This document shows positions 26,532 to 35,137 of a DNA stretch of 47,928 nucleotides, in pieces (the first letter of the stretch is position 1; the number at the start of each line of letters is the position of its first letter). A model generated the notes under the pieces. The model was not told where the DNA came from and did not search any database. It worked only from the letters and a program-made list of their open reading frames with translations. A program made the translations under genes and the position numbers. This DNA comes from an uncultured Gammaproteobacteria bacterium (GTDB lineage Bacteria > Pseudomonadota > Gammaproteobacteria > Arenicellales > JAANXG01): contig CALZGZ010000079.1 in the NCBI GenBank assembly GCA_945787105.1, positions 1 to 47,928 on the forward strand. The letters run 5' to 3'.

Positions 26532-27034
26532 AATGCACCAAGGATCCTGGATGATGACGAAGCGATCGGGCGGCTGGGCGCCGCGCTGGGACGAAATGCA
26601 TAGCCGTAGCTATGGATTGAGTGAAGTGTAAGTCTAGCCCGCATTGCTCACCAGGATCCCGGATACTGGCGCAGGACTCGCGCCACTGAGCGCCGCGCCT
26701 GGAGCGAGATCCATAGCGAGCTATGGGTCGAGTGAAGGCCAAGTGCAGAGGGGCGAGAACCAGCCAGGACCGGGATAGGCGTGACTGCCGTAACACCTGC
26801 AGTCCATACCTGTGGCTCAATGCCTTATATGCATCCGCACACTCGGAGTTTGGCGCCGCCTGGTGAGCAATGCGGGCTTGCCGTTCGGGACCGAGCCAGC
26901 GCCGGGATAGTCCCGCCCCTGTTCTTGTCAAACAATCTGACGCATCGATGTGGCCGTTTCGTGGATTAGACACCACGGCCATGCTCGGTGTATAGCGAAG
27001 AACACGGGCGGCGCGCCTTGCGGCAATATGCGGG
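26525..27034. mobile_element. MITE-like repeat element, copy 5 (outer; gspH/gspI junction)
   Basis: Its ends are CCCGCATAATGCACCAAGGA on the left and CCTTGCGGCAATATGCGGG on the right. The flanks are CTAG (26521-26524) and CTAC (27035-27038), one base apart. It is interrupted by copy 6. With that removed it is about 270 bp and lines up with copy 2 (palindrome ATGCATAGCCGTAGCTATGG at 26596-26615; GCGCCGGGATAGTCCCGCCC near 26893). The CTAC flank contains the gspH stop on the minus strand and the other end contains the gspI start, so it lies between the two without breaking either frame. Confidence 0.88.
26638..26876. mobile_element. MITE-like repeat element, copy 6 (nested in copy 5)
   Basis: 239 bp. 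The left end is CCCGCATTGCTCACCAGGAT and the right end is GCCTGGTGAGCAATGCGGG, a nearly perfect 18-base inverted pair. It is flanked by CTAG (26634-26637) and CTTG (26877-26880). The body closely matches copy 1 and has the palindrome CCATAGCGAGCTATGG (26711-26726). The break point in copy 5 is seen by comparison with copy 2, where the two flanks are joined. This nesting shows that insertions happened more than once. Confidence 0.88.
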
Positions 27035-27598
27035 CTACCCTGCTTCATGCGGTTTACGCTCCACTTCAACGTTCTGATTGGCGTTGAGATTTACAACGTA
27101 TTCAAAATCTCTGCCGATAACTGTCAAGAAAAATGGTTGGATTTCACCTAGCGAATCGACGACCACCAAAGTCTTGTCTTTTTGGTCCGGTCCGGCTGTG
27201 AACTGGATATTCAAGTAATCTGGTATAACGCGTGGGCGCAACGAGTCGTCTTTCTCTACCGGTAACCACTTTTTGTCAAATATGAGAAACTTATAGCGGC
27301 CCTCCGGTTCGTCAATTTCAATTCCATGCAGCCGACCGGTCAGTATGCTTTCATCACGGAGATGTTCAACTAAAGCCGCAAAACGACGCGCTTCCAGCTC
27401 CGCCACCTGATCAATATCACGTTCGAGATTTAACGCAATCACCGCAATACTAATCCCAATCAACAGCACAACCACCATGATCTCGAGCAACGTAAATCCA
27501 CGTTGTCTAATACCTTGGCATGAATACTGCGTGCTTGGGCTGATCACAGCGTACAAAGTATGTGTTGATCGCTCGTTTACACGCCTGATTACATTCAA
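27035..27598 (-). CDS. gspH: Type II secretion system minor pseudopilin H
   Basis: 187 residues. The prepilin motif is RGFTLLEIMVVVLLIGISIAVIALN with Glu at +5, followed by the GspH beta domain. The first in-frame ATG gives a leader of about 33 residues before the cleavage Gly, much longer than the usual 5-10. In-frame GTG or TTG codons nearer the motif (leader about 17) are possible true starts. The stop TAG (27035-27037) forms part of the flank of element copy 5. About 100 bp separate it from gspG, more than other gaps in this operon. Confidence 0.9.
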   Translation of the reverse strand: MNVIRRVNERSTHTLYAVISPSTQYSCQGIRQRGFTLLEIMVVVLLIGISIAVIALNLERDIDQVAELEARRFAALVEHLRDESILTGRLHGIEIDEPEGRYKFLIFDKKWLPVEKDDSLRPRVIPDYLNIQFTAGPDQKDKTLVVVDSLGEIQPFFLTVIGRDFEYVVNLNANQNVEVERKPHEAG

Positions 27599-27697
27599 TG
27601 GACGGTAAATGCGCCGTCGTGCGGAGCCGTGGGCCTAATTGCTAGGCGCGGGTCACTGGTCGGCAATGCACATTTAGCGCGTACGCTGGCTCTTAAC

Positions 27698-28129
27698 CTA
27701 TTTGCTCTCATCTAGATTCCAGTTACCAATGTCCGCAGCCACTTTTTCTCCTCCGGGTTGGCCATCTGACCCATGGGACCAAAGGTCAAAATCCATATTT
27801 TCGCCCGGGCTCAAGTATTGATATGCGTAACCCCACGGATCCGTTGGTAAGCGCTCGATGTAACCGCCAGCTTTCCAGTTTTTCGCGGGTGGATCCCCGG
27901 AGGGTGCGCCGACGAGAGCCTCCAATCCCTGTTCGGTGCTGGGGTAGTTGAAGTTATCGAGTTTGTAGAGTTTCAGCGCGCTGGATAATGCGCGGATATC
28001 GCTTTTCGCCTTCGCAACGAAGGCCTCCTCTTGGCGCCCCAAAACCCGCGGCAAGACCAGCGTGGCCAATAAACCAATAATGACCACAACCACCATGATT
28101 TCAATCAGCGTAAAGCCTTTGTCACGCAT
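27698..28129 (-). CDS. gspG: Type II secretion system major pseudopilin G
   Basis: 143 residues. The short leader MRDKG precedes FTLIEIMVVVVIIGLLATLVLPRVLG. Conserved GspG features are LYKLDNFNYPSTEQGLEAL, LPTDPWGYAYQYLSPGE and the calcium-binding region DLWSHGSDGQPGGE. It polymerises into the pseudopilus that pushes substrates through the secretin. GAGGT lies six bases before the ATG, the best ribosome-binding site of the cluster, fitting its need for high expression. Confidence 0.96.
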   Translation of the reverse strand: MRDKGFTLIEIMVVVVIIGLLATLVLPRVLGRQEEAFVAKAKSDIRALSSALKLYKLDNFNYPSTEQGLEALVGAPSGDPPAKNWKAGGYIERLPTDPWGYAYQYLSPGENMDFDLWSHGSDGQPGGEKVAADIGNWNLDESK

Positions 28130-28138
28130 CTGAATACC

Positions 28139-29356
28139 TCATCCAATCAACTGATTTAAATCAAAGATCGGCAGTAAGATCGCAAGAACGATTACCAGCA
28201 CAATCCCACCCATTACAACGATCATCGCCGGTTCGAAAAAACCGACCAGCACCGCAACGCGAGCTTCCAACTCCCGTTCCAGGGCCGATGCCGCTTTATC
28301 CAGCATATGATCCAATTGTCCACTAGACTCACCGCTAGCCACCATCTGCGTCAATAGCGGCGGAAAATTGTGGCTTTTCCCCAGCGCCCGGCTAATACTG
28401 ACACCCTCAGACACTTCCTCAGCGGCATCCCTCAGATTCCCACGTAATACCAAATTGCTGACAACACCCTCGGTAGCACGCATCGCCGATAGCAGCGGAA
28501 CCCCGCTGCCGGTCATGATTGCCAACGTGCGCGCCATACGAGCGGTATTCAATGTTCTGCTCATACGGCGCACCCCGGGCATGTTCAACAGCATCTTGTG
28601 GAAGATGTACCGTTTCTTCGGGTCGCGCAACAGAAACATCAACCCTAAGACGCTTATCGATAATATGCCTATGATCCAGAAACCGTAGGTTCGTAAAAAA
28701 TCACTGAGGCCGATTAACCCACGGGTCAACAAGGGTAGTTGCTGACCGGTATCCTGGAAGACTTTCACCACCTGCGGAACAACATACGTCAATAGCCCGG
28801 AAACAATCAATATCGCGACTACGGTTAAGATGACCGGATATATCATCGCGATGCTGATGCGCTGCTGCAACCCTTGACGTGCCTCTAAATAGTCCGCCAA
28901 ACCCTCCAATACCACGTCCAAGTTACCGGATTGTTCTCCAGCGGCTACCGATGCATGATAGATCCCCGGAAACGAACGTGGATAATTATCGATCGCATCG
29001 GCCAAAGATCTTCCTTCTAATACCATGGAACGGATTCCGCTCAAGACACTCTTGACCTGATATCCCTCGGATTGTTGTATCAAGGCGGACAAGGATTCCT
29101 CGACGGTAAGTCCTGAGCCGAGTAACGTGGCGAACTGTCGGGTAATCACGCACAGGTCATTGATCTTAATCCGGACACGCCGCGTCGGGCTCCCTGCTTG
29201 TCGTTGTGGTACATCCTCGCCAACAATGATTACCGATAGGGGTGTAAGACCCTTTTCCCGCAGTTGTTGGCGAACCTGACGGGCGGTATCGCCGGTCGAG
29301 ATACCCTTGCGCGTGCGACCGCGGGCGTCCAGGGCTTGGTATTCAAATGCCCCCAT
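28139..29356 (-). CDS. gspF: Type II secretion system inner-membrane platform protein F
   Basis: 405 residues, the standard GspF length. Two repeated cytoplasmic helical domains each carry the family pattern (RQFATLLGSGLTVEESL and ARTLAIMTGSGVPLLSAM). There are three transmembrane segments, at about 170-195, 222-243 and the C-terminus. It anchors the assembly ATPase GspE and the pseudopilus. Confidence 0.95.
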   Translation of the reverse strand: MGAFEYQALDARGRTRKGISTGDTARQVRQQLREKGLTPLSVIIVGEDVPQRQAGSPTRRVRIKINDLCVITRQFATLLGSGLTVEESLSALIQQSEGYQVKSVLSGIRSMVLEGRSLADAIDNYPRSFPGIYHASVAAGEQSGNLDVVLEGLADYLEARQGLQQRISIAMIYPVILTVVAILIVSGLLTYVVPQVVKVFQDTGQQLPLLTRGLIGLSDFLRTYGFWIIGILSISVLGLMFLLRDPKKRYIFHKMLLNMPGVRRMSRTLNTARMARTLAIMTGSGVPLLSAMRATEGVVSNLVLRGNLRDAAEEVSEGVSISRALGKSHNFPPLLTQMVASGESSGQLDHMLDKAASALERELEARVAVLVGFFEPAMIVVMGGIVLVIVLAILLPIFDLNQLIG

Positions 29357-29381
29357 ATCCAGCTAATGCATAACCATGTGC

Positions 29382-30923
29382 TTAATCGGCGAGGGTAACG
29401 CGCAACACCTCATCCAAGCTTGTCTGACCACTGAACACCTTCATAAAACCGTTTTCGGCAAGACTTGGTGATGACCGGCGCACATAACGCAGTAGCTCCT
29501 CCTCACTGGCACGATCGTGAATCATCTGTCGTGCCGCGTCGTCCATCACGATGAGTTCATAGATGCCGGTCCGGCCACGGTAACCGGTGTAATCGCACTG
29601 ATTGCATCCCGCCGATTTGTAGATAGGGGTATCTGCATCCTCATATTTTCCCAGTAACGCCATCTCTTGGGGGGTCGGCACATAGGTTTGTTTACAAGCT
29701 TCACATAAACGCCGCAATAGACGTTGCGACAATACTCCCAATAGGCTCGACGACATCAAGAACGATTCAATTCCCATATCCATGAGTCTGGTCACCGCGC
29801 CAACGGCGGTATTCGTATGCAATGTCGATAACACTAGATGCCCGGTAAGACTGGCTTGAACGGCGATCTCCGCGGTCTCCAGATCCCGTATCTCACCTAT
29901 TAACACCACATCTGGGTCCTGACGCAGTATAGAACGCAACCCACTGGCAAAGGTCAGTCCAATCTTGTTATTAATCTGAGTTTGCCCAACGCCGTCCAGA
30001 TCGTACTCAATCGGATCCTCAACGGTAAGAATATTAAGTTGTTTTCTATCCAGGCGCATCAGCCCTGCATAAAGCGTCGTGGTTTTTCCCGAACCAGTTG
30101 GCCCGGTTACCAGCACAATACCGTGGGGCGCATGAACAAGTTGATTAAAGCGGGACTGAATCGAAGACTCCATCCCCAGTTTGCCAACATCAAGCCGCGC
30201 GGTCTGTTTGTCGAGCAGACGGAGCACCACGCGCTCGGCATGCTGGGTTGGCAAAATAGATACACGCACGTCCACTGGGTGATCGCCCACGCGCAACGAT
30301 ATTCTCCCATCCTGCGGCAAACGCTTCTCGGCGATATCGAGCCGCGACATCACCTTCAGCCTCGACACCAGAGCACCGTGCAATCCACGCTGTGGTTCCA
30401 CCACGTCGCGCAATACCCCGTCAACTCTGAAGCGCACCACAGATTTGCCCTCGAAGGCTTCTAGGTGGATGTCGGATGCCCCCTCACGAATGGCTTGGGT
30501 GAGTAGCGCATTGATGAGGCGGATTATCGGCGCGTCATCCGCTTCTTCCAGGAGATCGGTAGCCTCCGGAAGTTCATGCGTGAGACGCTCGAGATCCAAC
30601 TCCTCTCCGAGGTCAACGACCATCTGCGTGGCCTCGGATTGACTCTTGTCATACGCCTGACGAAGCAAGCTATCGAAGCGGTTCTGATCCAGTTGGTGAA
30701 ACACCACCGATTTGCCGAATTTGCGACGTAATTCAGTGACAATTGCGAGCGACGGGGGTGAGGAACACAAGACGTGATAATGCCGTTGATCACGGTTTGC
30801 TACGAGCAAGTTGTGACGCTTGGCAAACGGATAGGGAACTGCGGCGACGATTTCGGCGTCTATTTCATTCGTCCAATCACGATGATCATCGCTGGTGACT
30901 ACGTTTTCCTGACTGGCGACCAT
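29382..30923 (-). CDS. gspE: Type II secretion ATPase E
   Basis: 513 residues. Walker A is GPTGSGKT (274-281). The Asp box is near 299-306 (LTVEDPIEY). Walker B is DPDVVLIGEIRD (336-347). The His box is STLHTN. The tetracysteine zinc motif Cys407/410/440/443 is typical of GspE. It powers pseudopilus assembly at the inner membrane through GspL and GspF. It starts 7 bases after the gspD stop. Confidence 0.96.
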   Translation of the reverse strand: MVASQENVVTSDDHRDWTNEIDAEIVAAVPYPFAKRHNLLVANRDQRHYHVLCSSPPSLAIVTELRRKFGKSVVFHQLDQNRFDSLLRQAYDKSQSEATQMVVDLGEELDLERLTHELPEATDLLEEADDAPIIRLINALLTQAIREGASDIHLEAFEGKSVVRFRVDGVLRDVVEPQRGLHGALVSRLKVMSRLDIAEKRLPQDGRISLRVGDHPVDVRVSILPTQHAERVVLRLLDKQTARLDVGKLGMESSIQSRFNQLVHAPHGIVLVTGPTGSGKTTTLYAGLMRLDRKQLNILTVEDPIEYDLDGVGQTQINNKIGLTFASGLRSILRQDPDVVLIGEIRDLETAEIAVQASLTGHLVLSTLHTNTAVGAVTRLMDMGIESFLMSSSLLGVLSQRLLRRLCEACKQTYVPTPQEMALLGKYEDADTPIYKSAGCNQCDYTGYRGRTGIYELIVMDDAARQMIHDRASEEELLRYVRRSSPSLAENGFMKVFSGQTSLDEVLRVTLAD

Positions 30924-30929
30924 ACTTGC

Positions 30930-33005
30930 CTAATCACCTTGGCCTTGCGACTCCCACTCGACCTCGGGGAGAACCGGTGGTCCCGCCTCTGGTATCAAGC
31001 GTTCAGTATCCGGCTGACCCAAGCGTTGACGTTGCTGAATGTATTCATATTTCTTCTGAGTGAATCCATCAAGATCGCCACCGGTACGAATCAGTTTCGG
31101 ACGCAGAAATATCATCAGGTTTCGCTTGATTGCAGATTTGGATTTACGCCGGAAAAGTGCCCCCACCAGGGGAAGCTTGCCCAGCACCGGCACCCATTCC
31201 ACGGTATCCAGGAAGTCGTCACGGATCAGGCCGCCCAGAACCACGATCTGTCCGTCTTCCACCTGCACGGTGGCCTTGATCGATCGCTGTTCAGTGATGA
31301 GATCTGAGGCGCCCTGGACGGTGGTCGGACTGACGCTCGAGATCTCCTGGGATATCTCGAGACGAATTGAATTACCCTCGTTGACCTGCGGCGTGACCTG
31401 CAATGTGAGACCGACGTCCTTACGTTCAATGGTCTGAAACGGATTCACGATTCCCTGGGTAACGGCGGTACCGCCATCGGTGGTATCCCCGGTCGTGGTA
31501 GTGACCGCCGTGCCGGTATCGACGTTAGTTGTGAACTGACCGGTAATAAAAGGTACCTCTTGGCCGACGATGATTTCCGCGGGTTCATTATCGAGTGTTA
31601 GCAGGGTCGGCGTGGCCAAAATATTTGTGTTCCTATCCGATCTAAGAGCACGAAGTACGACCTGCAAATCGGGTACCACGTCACCAAAAATGTTCTGCAC
31701 CAGATCGTTAATGAAGCCCAATGTGAGGCCACCGGTGATGTCGCTGAATTCGGTGTTGAACGTGGTTTCCCCGGTAGGTGTATTGGCATATTTCGCTTGC
31801 CACTCGACACCTAAATCCGCTGCTTTGTCCGCCGAGACCTCCGCAATGATGGTCTCGACAACGACCTGCTCGCGACGCACATCGAGTTTTTCGATGACGT
31901 TCTTGATGGTTCTGAAGTCATCATCTGATGCACGCACCACCAAGGCATTGGTCGCCTCATCCGCCTGCACGGTCACCTTGGTCGCCGTCGCCGTCTTTTT
32001 TTCTTGTGCCTGCTCGGACAGAACCACCTGATTCAAAAGTTCCACCAATTCACTGGCGGTCGCGAAGCGAAGGAAAACAACATGGATGTCGCCTTCCGCA
32101 GGTCGCTCGATATCCAACTGATCAATGACCGCCTGCAGCAGGCGAAACTCGTTATCCGGCGCACTGATGATAAGCGCATTAATTGCTTTATCCGCTTGCA
32201 CCGAAACCTGGCCGGCCGGCGATTTGGGGTCTCTGGGTTTCCTCAACGACGTCACCAGCTGCGACAAGATGGCGCCCAGTTCGGTGGCCTCGGCATATTT
32301 CAGGTACACCACGTGAATGTTGGAACGACGATCCGGAATGTCAACGCGTTCGATAATGTGGCGCAACCGTTCAATGTTGGCGGCGGTATCGGTGAACACC
32401 AGAGTGTTGGTCGGTGAATGTGCGGCAAAGTGGCTGGTCGGTGGCAATAGTGGCCGCAGTATCGGTATCAATTCTTGTACTGACGCATGTTTGAGTTGAT
32501 ACACCTGGGTAATCTGGGCATCGCCTCTGAGGTCGATTGGGCTCAACGGCGTCGGCCGTTGCTTGACCACATTGCTGGGCACAATCTTAACCACATCACC
32601 CGATGGAATGGCGGAAAAATTATGCACCTCTAGTACCGATAGAAAAACTTCATACAGTTGTGCCGCCGCTAATGGCCCCCCTGACACCAAGGTCACCTTA
32701 CCTTTAACCCGCGGATCGATGATAAAGTTTCGACCCGTCACTTCGGATACGGTGTTGATCAGCGCGCGTATATCAACGTCTTGAAAGTTCAATGTGATCT
32801 GCTCACCATTCACTTCCGGTGATATACCTTGCCCTAATTGCGCCACAAGAAGTGGCGCAGCGACAGCATCAATCGCAGACGCCGATACAACCTCGTCAGG
32901 TTGACTGCGTAACCAATGGCCCGCTGTGACCCCGCCGGCAAGCATTATCCCGGATAATGTGACCGCGAACCTTATGCGTCGTTTTTGATATCGGCTGTTG
33001 TTCAT
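30930..33005 (-). CDS. gspD: Type II secretion outer-membrane secretin D
   Basis: 691 residues. A signal or anchor segment near the N-terminus (FAVTLSGIMLAGGVTAGHW) is followed by the N0 domain (TLNFQDVDIRALINTVSEVTG), three N-domain repeats (N1-N3) and the secretin core ending LGGLIRDDFLDTVEWVPVLGKLPLVGALFR. A Thr-rich stretch (GTAVTTTTGDTTDGGTAVTQ) lies in the gate region. There is an S-domain-like tail without an obvious pilotin-binding motif. It begins in a 4-base ATGA overlap with fcl, not with a gspC. Confidence 0.95.
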   Translation of the reverse strand: MNNSRYQKRRIRFAVTLSGIMLAGGVTAGHWLRSQPDEVVSASAIDAVAAPLLVAQLGQGISPEVNGEQITLNFQDVDIRALINTVSEVTGRNFIIDPRVKGKVTLVSGGPLAAAQLYEVFLSVLEVHNFSAIPSGDVVKIVPSNVVKQRPTPLSPIDLRGDAQITQVYQLKHASVQELIPILRPLLPPTSHFAAHSPTNTLVFTDTAANIERLRHIIERVDIPDRRSNIHVVYLKYAEATELGAILSQLVTSLRKPRDPKSPAGQVSVQADKAINALIISAPDNEFRLLQAVIDQLDIERPAEGDIHVVFLRFATASELVELLNQVVLSEQAQEKKTATATKVTVQADEATNALVVRASDDDFRTIKNVIEKLDVRREQVVVETIIAEVSADKAADLGVEWQAKYANTPTGETTFNTEFSDITGGLTLGFINDLVQNIFGDVVPDLQVVLRALRSDRNTNILATPTLLTLDNEPAEIIVGQEVPFITGQFTTNVDTGTAVTTTTGDTTDGGTAVTQGIVNPFQTIERKDVGLTLQVTPQVNEGNSIRLEISQEISSVSPTTVQGASDLITEQRSIKATVQVEDGQIVVLGGLIRDDFLDTVEWVPVLGKLPLVGALFRRKSKSAIKRNLMIFLRPKLIRTGGDLDGFTQKKYEYIQQRQRLGQPDTERLIPEAGPPVLPEVEWESQGQGD

Positions 33006-33973
33006 GCCGCCTCGTTATTGTGATTTAGATACCAATTGTACGTTCGTTTGACACCCTCGCGCAGAGAAATTTGCGGCCGCCATCCCATTTCAAAGATTTG
33101 CCCCGAATCCAGCAGTTTTCGCGGCGTTCCATCAGGCATTGATGGATCGAAAACAACTGATCCCTGATAGTTTAGAGTATCGGCGACAAGCTTGCCGAGT
33201 TCTTGAATACTAATTTCCTCCCCAGATCCGATGTTGAGGATCTGTTGAGCGGGCTCGTGTTCCATGACGAACAAGCACGCATCGGCCAAATCATCGACAT
33301 GCAGAAACTCGCGCAGCGGACGCCCGGTACCCCATAAGGACACGGTTTTTTGCCCACCAATTTTAGCCTCATGGATCTTACGAATCACCGCTGGCAAGAC
33401 ATGCGACGTATGCGGATCGAAATTATCGTTGGCGCCATAAAGATTAGTAGGCATCAATGAGATGTATCGTGTACCGTACTGAGCGTTATACGCCTCACAC
33501 ATCTTCAAACCTGCTATTTTGGCCACCGCATAGGGTTCGTTGGTTTTCTCTAACGCGCCCGTCAACAGAAATTCTTCGCGCATCGGCTGTGGGCAATCAC
33601 GTGGATAGATGCAGGAACTACCGAGGAATAACAGGCGCTTCACCCCATGTCTGTACGCGTTGTGTATGACGTTTGCTTGAATCATCAGGTTCTGATAGAT
33701 GAATTCAGCTCGATAGGTATTGTTGGCGTAGATACCTCCGACCTTGGCTGCTGCCAGAATGACGATATCGATGCTGTTTTGCGTGAACCAAGTTTCCACA
33801 TCCTGCTGCCGAAGGAGATCTAACTCCGGTTTCGATCGTGTCAAGATATTCTCGTACCCCGCGGCGCGCAGTCGGCGCTCGATGGCGGAGCCGACCATGC
33901 CCTGGTGGCCGGCAAGGTATATTGTTGCGGTTCTTTGTATCACGATCTGCTCAACCGGCACATACGCTGTCAC
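33002..33973 (-). CDS. fcl: GDP-L-fucose synthase-like NAD(P)-dependent epimerase/reductase
   Basis: 323 residues. The nucleotide-binding motif is GHQGMVGSAI (22-31). The catalytic triad is Ser119/120 (LGSSCIYP), Tyr148 and Lys152 (YAVAK). The NLYG and GTGRPLREFLHVDDLA blocks are diagnostic of the WcaG/Fcl group. It would convert GDP-4-keto-6-deoxymannose to GDP-fucose, but the partner gmd is absent here. The start is a GTG after thrC. It occupies the usual gspC position and overlaps gspD by ATGA. Confidence 0.88.
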   Translation of the reverse strand: MTAYVPVEQIVIQRTATIYLAGHQGMVGSAIERRLRAAGYENILTRSKPELDLLRQQDVETWFTQNSIDIVILAAAKVGGIYANNTYRAEFIYQNLMIQANVIHNAYRHGVKRLLFLGSSCIYPRDCPQPMREEFLLTGALEKTNEPYAVAKIAGLKMCEAYNAQYGTRYISLMPTNLYGANDNFDPHTSHVLPAVIRKIHEAKIGGQKTVSLWGTGRPLREFLHVDDLADACLFVMEHEPAQQILNIGSGEEISIQELGKLVADTLNYQGSVVFDPSMPDGTPRKLLDSGQIFEMGWRPQISLREGVKRTYNWYLNHNNEAA

Positions 33974-33976
33974 CGA

Positions 33977-35137
33977 TTATTTCATATTTTCCAAGATTAC
34001 TCGTTTGACCGCATCCACATCCGCCTCCACCGTGAGTGGTTCCGTACTCTGCTTAATTGCGGTATCAGGATCTTTTAGTCCGTGTCCGGTGAGCGTGCAC
34101 ACCACCCGGCTACCTTGCGGAATTTTGCCTTGACCAATGTCACGTATTGCCCCGGCTACGGAGATCGCCGATGCAGGTTCACAAAAGATACCCTCGCGTT
34201 CCGCGAGCAACTTTTGCGCCGCGAGTATTTCTTCATCAGTTAATTCATCGAACCAGCCGTGGGATTCGCGACTCGCGCTCCACGCTTGATCCCATGATTG
34301 TGGACGGCCGATGCGGATGGCGGTGGCAACGGTTTCGGGATGATCGAGCAATTCGCCTCGCAAGAACGGTGCCGCACCGGTTGCCTGATAGCCCACCATC
34401 TTGGGCCGATCGGTAACGACTTGACGTGTCAACAAATCGCAATCACCCCGGCAAAAGGCGCAAGCCGCAGTGGTATGATCGCCCGGTGTTGAGGAATATT
34501 CGCAGTAACCGATCCAATGGGCGGTGATATTTCCCGCATTACCGACCGGTAGGCAGTGAAAATCCGGCACTCCACCGAGTTGTTCAATAATTTCGAATGC
34601 AGCGGTTTTTTGCCCCTGCAGGCGATAGGGATTGACGGAATTTACCAAAGTCACCGGAACCTGGTCGGCGATTTTCTTGACCAACTCCATACCCGCATCG
34701 AAATTCCCCTTGATCTGTATGACTAGGGCGCCATGCATCATCGCTTGCGCCAGTTTGCCGAGGGCAATTTTACCTTCGGGAATCAAAACAAACGCGGTCA
34801 TGTCGGCCCGCGCTGCATAGGCAGCAGCGGAAGCGGAGGTGTTCCCGGTGGAGGCGCAGATTACCGCGCGGCTGCCGTCTTCAACAGCCTTGGTCACCGC
34901 GACCGTCATTCCCCTGTCTTTGAACGACGCGGTTGGGTTTAGCCCTTCGTACTTCGCATACAACAGGACCTCCCGGTCGCGAACGAGGGGAATATTAGAC
35001 AATTGTATCAACGGGGTATCGCCCTCCCCCAGAGTGATCGCGGACGTATCGGGCTGTAGCGGTAGCCGGTCGCGGTAACGATCGATCAAACCGGTGTAGC
35101 GAACGTCCCGCGGGCCGCCGGGCACGGTGCTAGTCAT
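33977..35137 (-). CDS. thrC: Threonine synthase with a cysteine-containing insertion
   Basis: 386 residues of the short (bacterial, Bacillus-like) type. The PLP lysine is Lys73 in [28 protein letters not shown] and [12 protein letters not shown] contact the cofactor. It makes threonine from phosphohomoserine. Residues about 215-243 carry an extra loop with Cys226-x2-Cys229-x3-Cys233 (CAFCRGDC), where relatives I know go almost directly to the GYQA..GAAP strand. Its ATG overlaps the hom stop by 8 bases, and fcl starts a few bases beyond its own stop. Confidence 0.93.
   Translation of the reverse strand: MTSTVPGGPRDVRYTGLIDRYRDRLPLQPDTSAITLGEGDTPLIQLSNIPLVRDREVLLYAKYEGLNPTASFKDRGMTVAVTKAVEDGSRAVICASTGNTSASAAAYAARADMTAFVLIPEGKIALGKLAQAMMHGALVIQIKGNFDAGMELVKKIADQVPVTLVNSVNPYRLQGQKTAAFEIIEQLGGVPDFHCLPVGNAGNITAHWIGYCEYSSTPGDHTTAACAFCRGDCDLLTRQVVTDRPKMVGYQATGAAPFLRGELLDHPETVATAIRIGRPQSWDQAWSASRESHGWFDELTDEEILAAQKLLAEREGIFCEPASAISVAGAIRDIGQGKIPQGSRVVCTLTGHGLKDPDTAIKQSTEPLTVEADVDAVKRVILENMK

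Noticed and set aside
26521-27069. 182-codon leftward ORF across the nested elements
   Set aside because: Open by chance through GC-rich repeats; the equivalent region of copy 2 does not keep the frame, and no motif or transposase signature is seen.
34147-34500. Frameshift origin for the Cys-rich loop in thrC
   Set aside because: The frame is open on both sides and reads sensibly; the insertion is a multiple of three and the surrounding motifs are intact.
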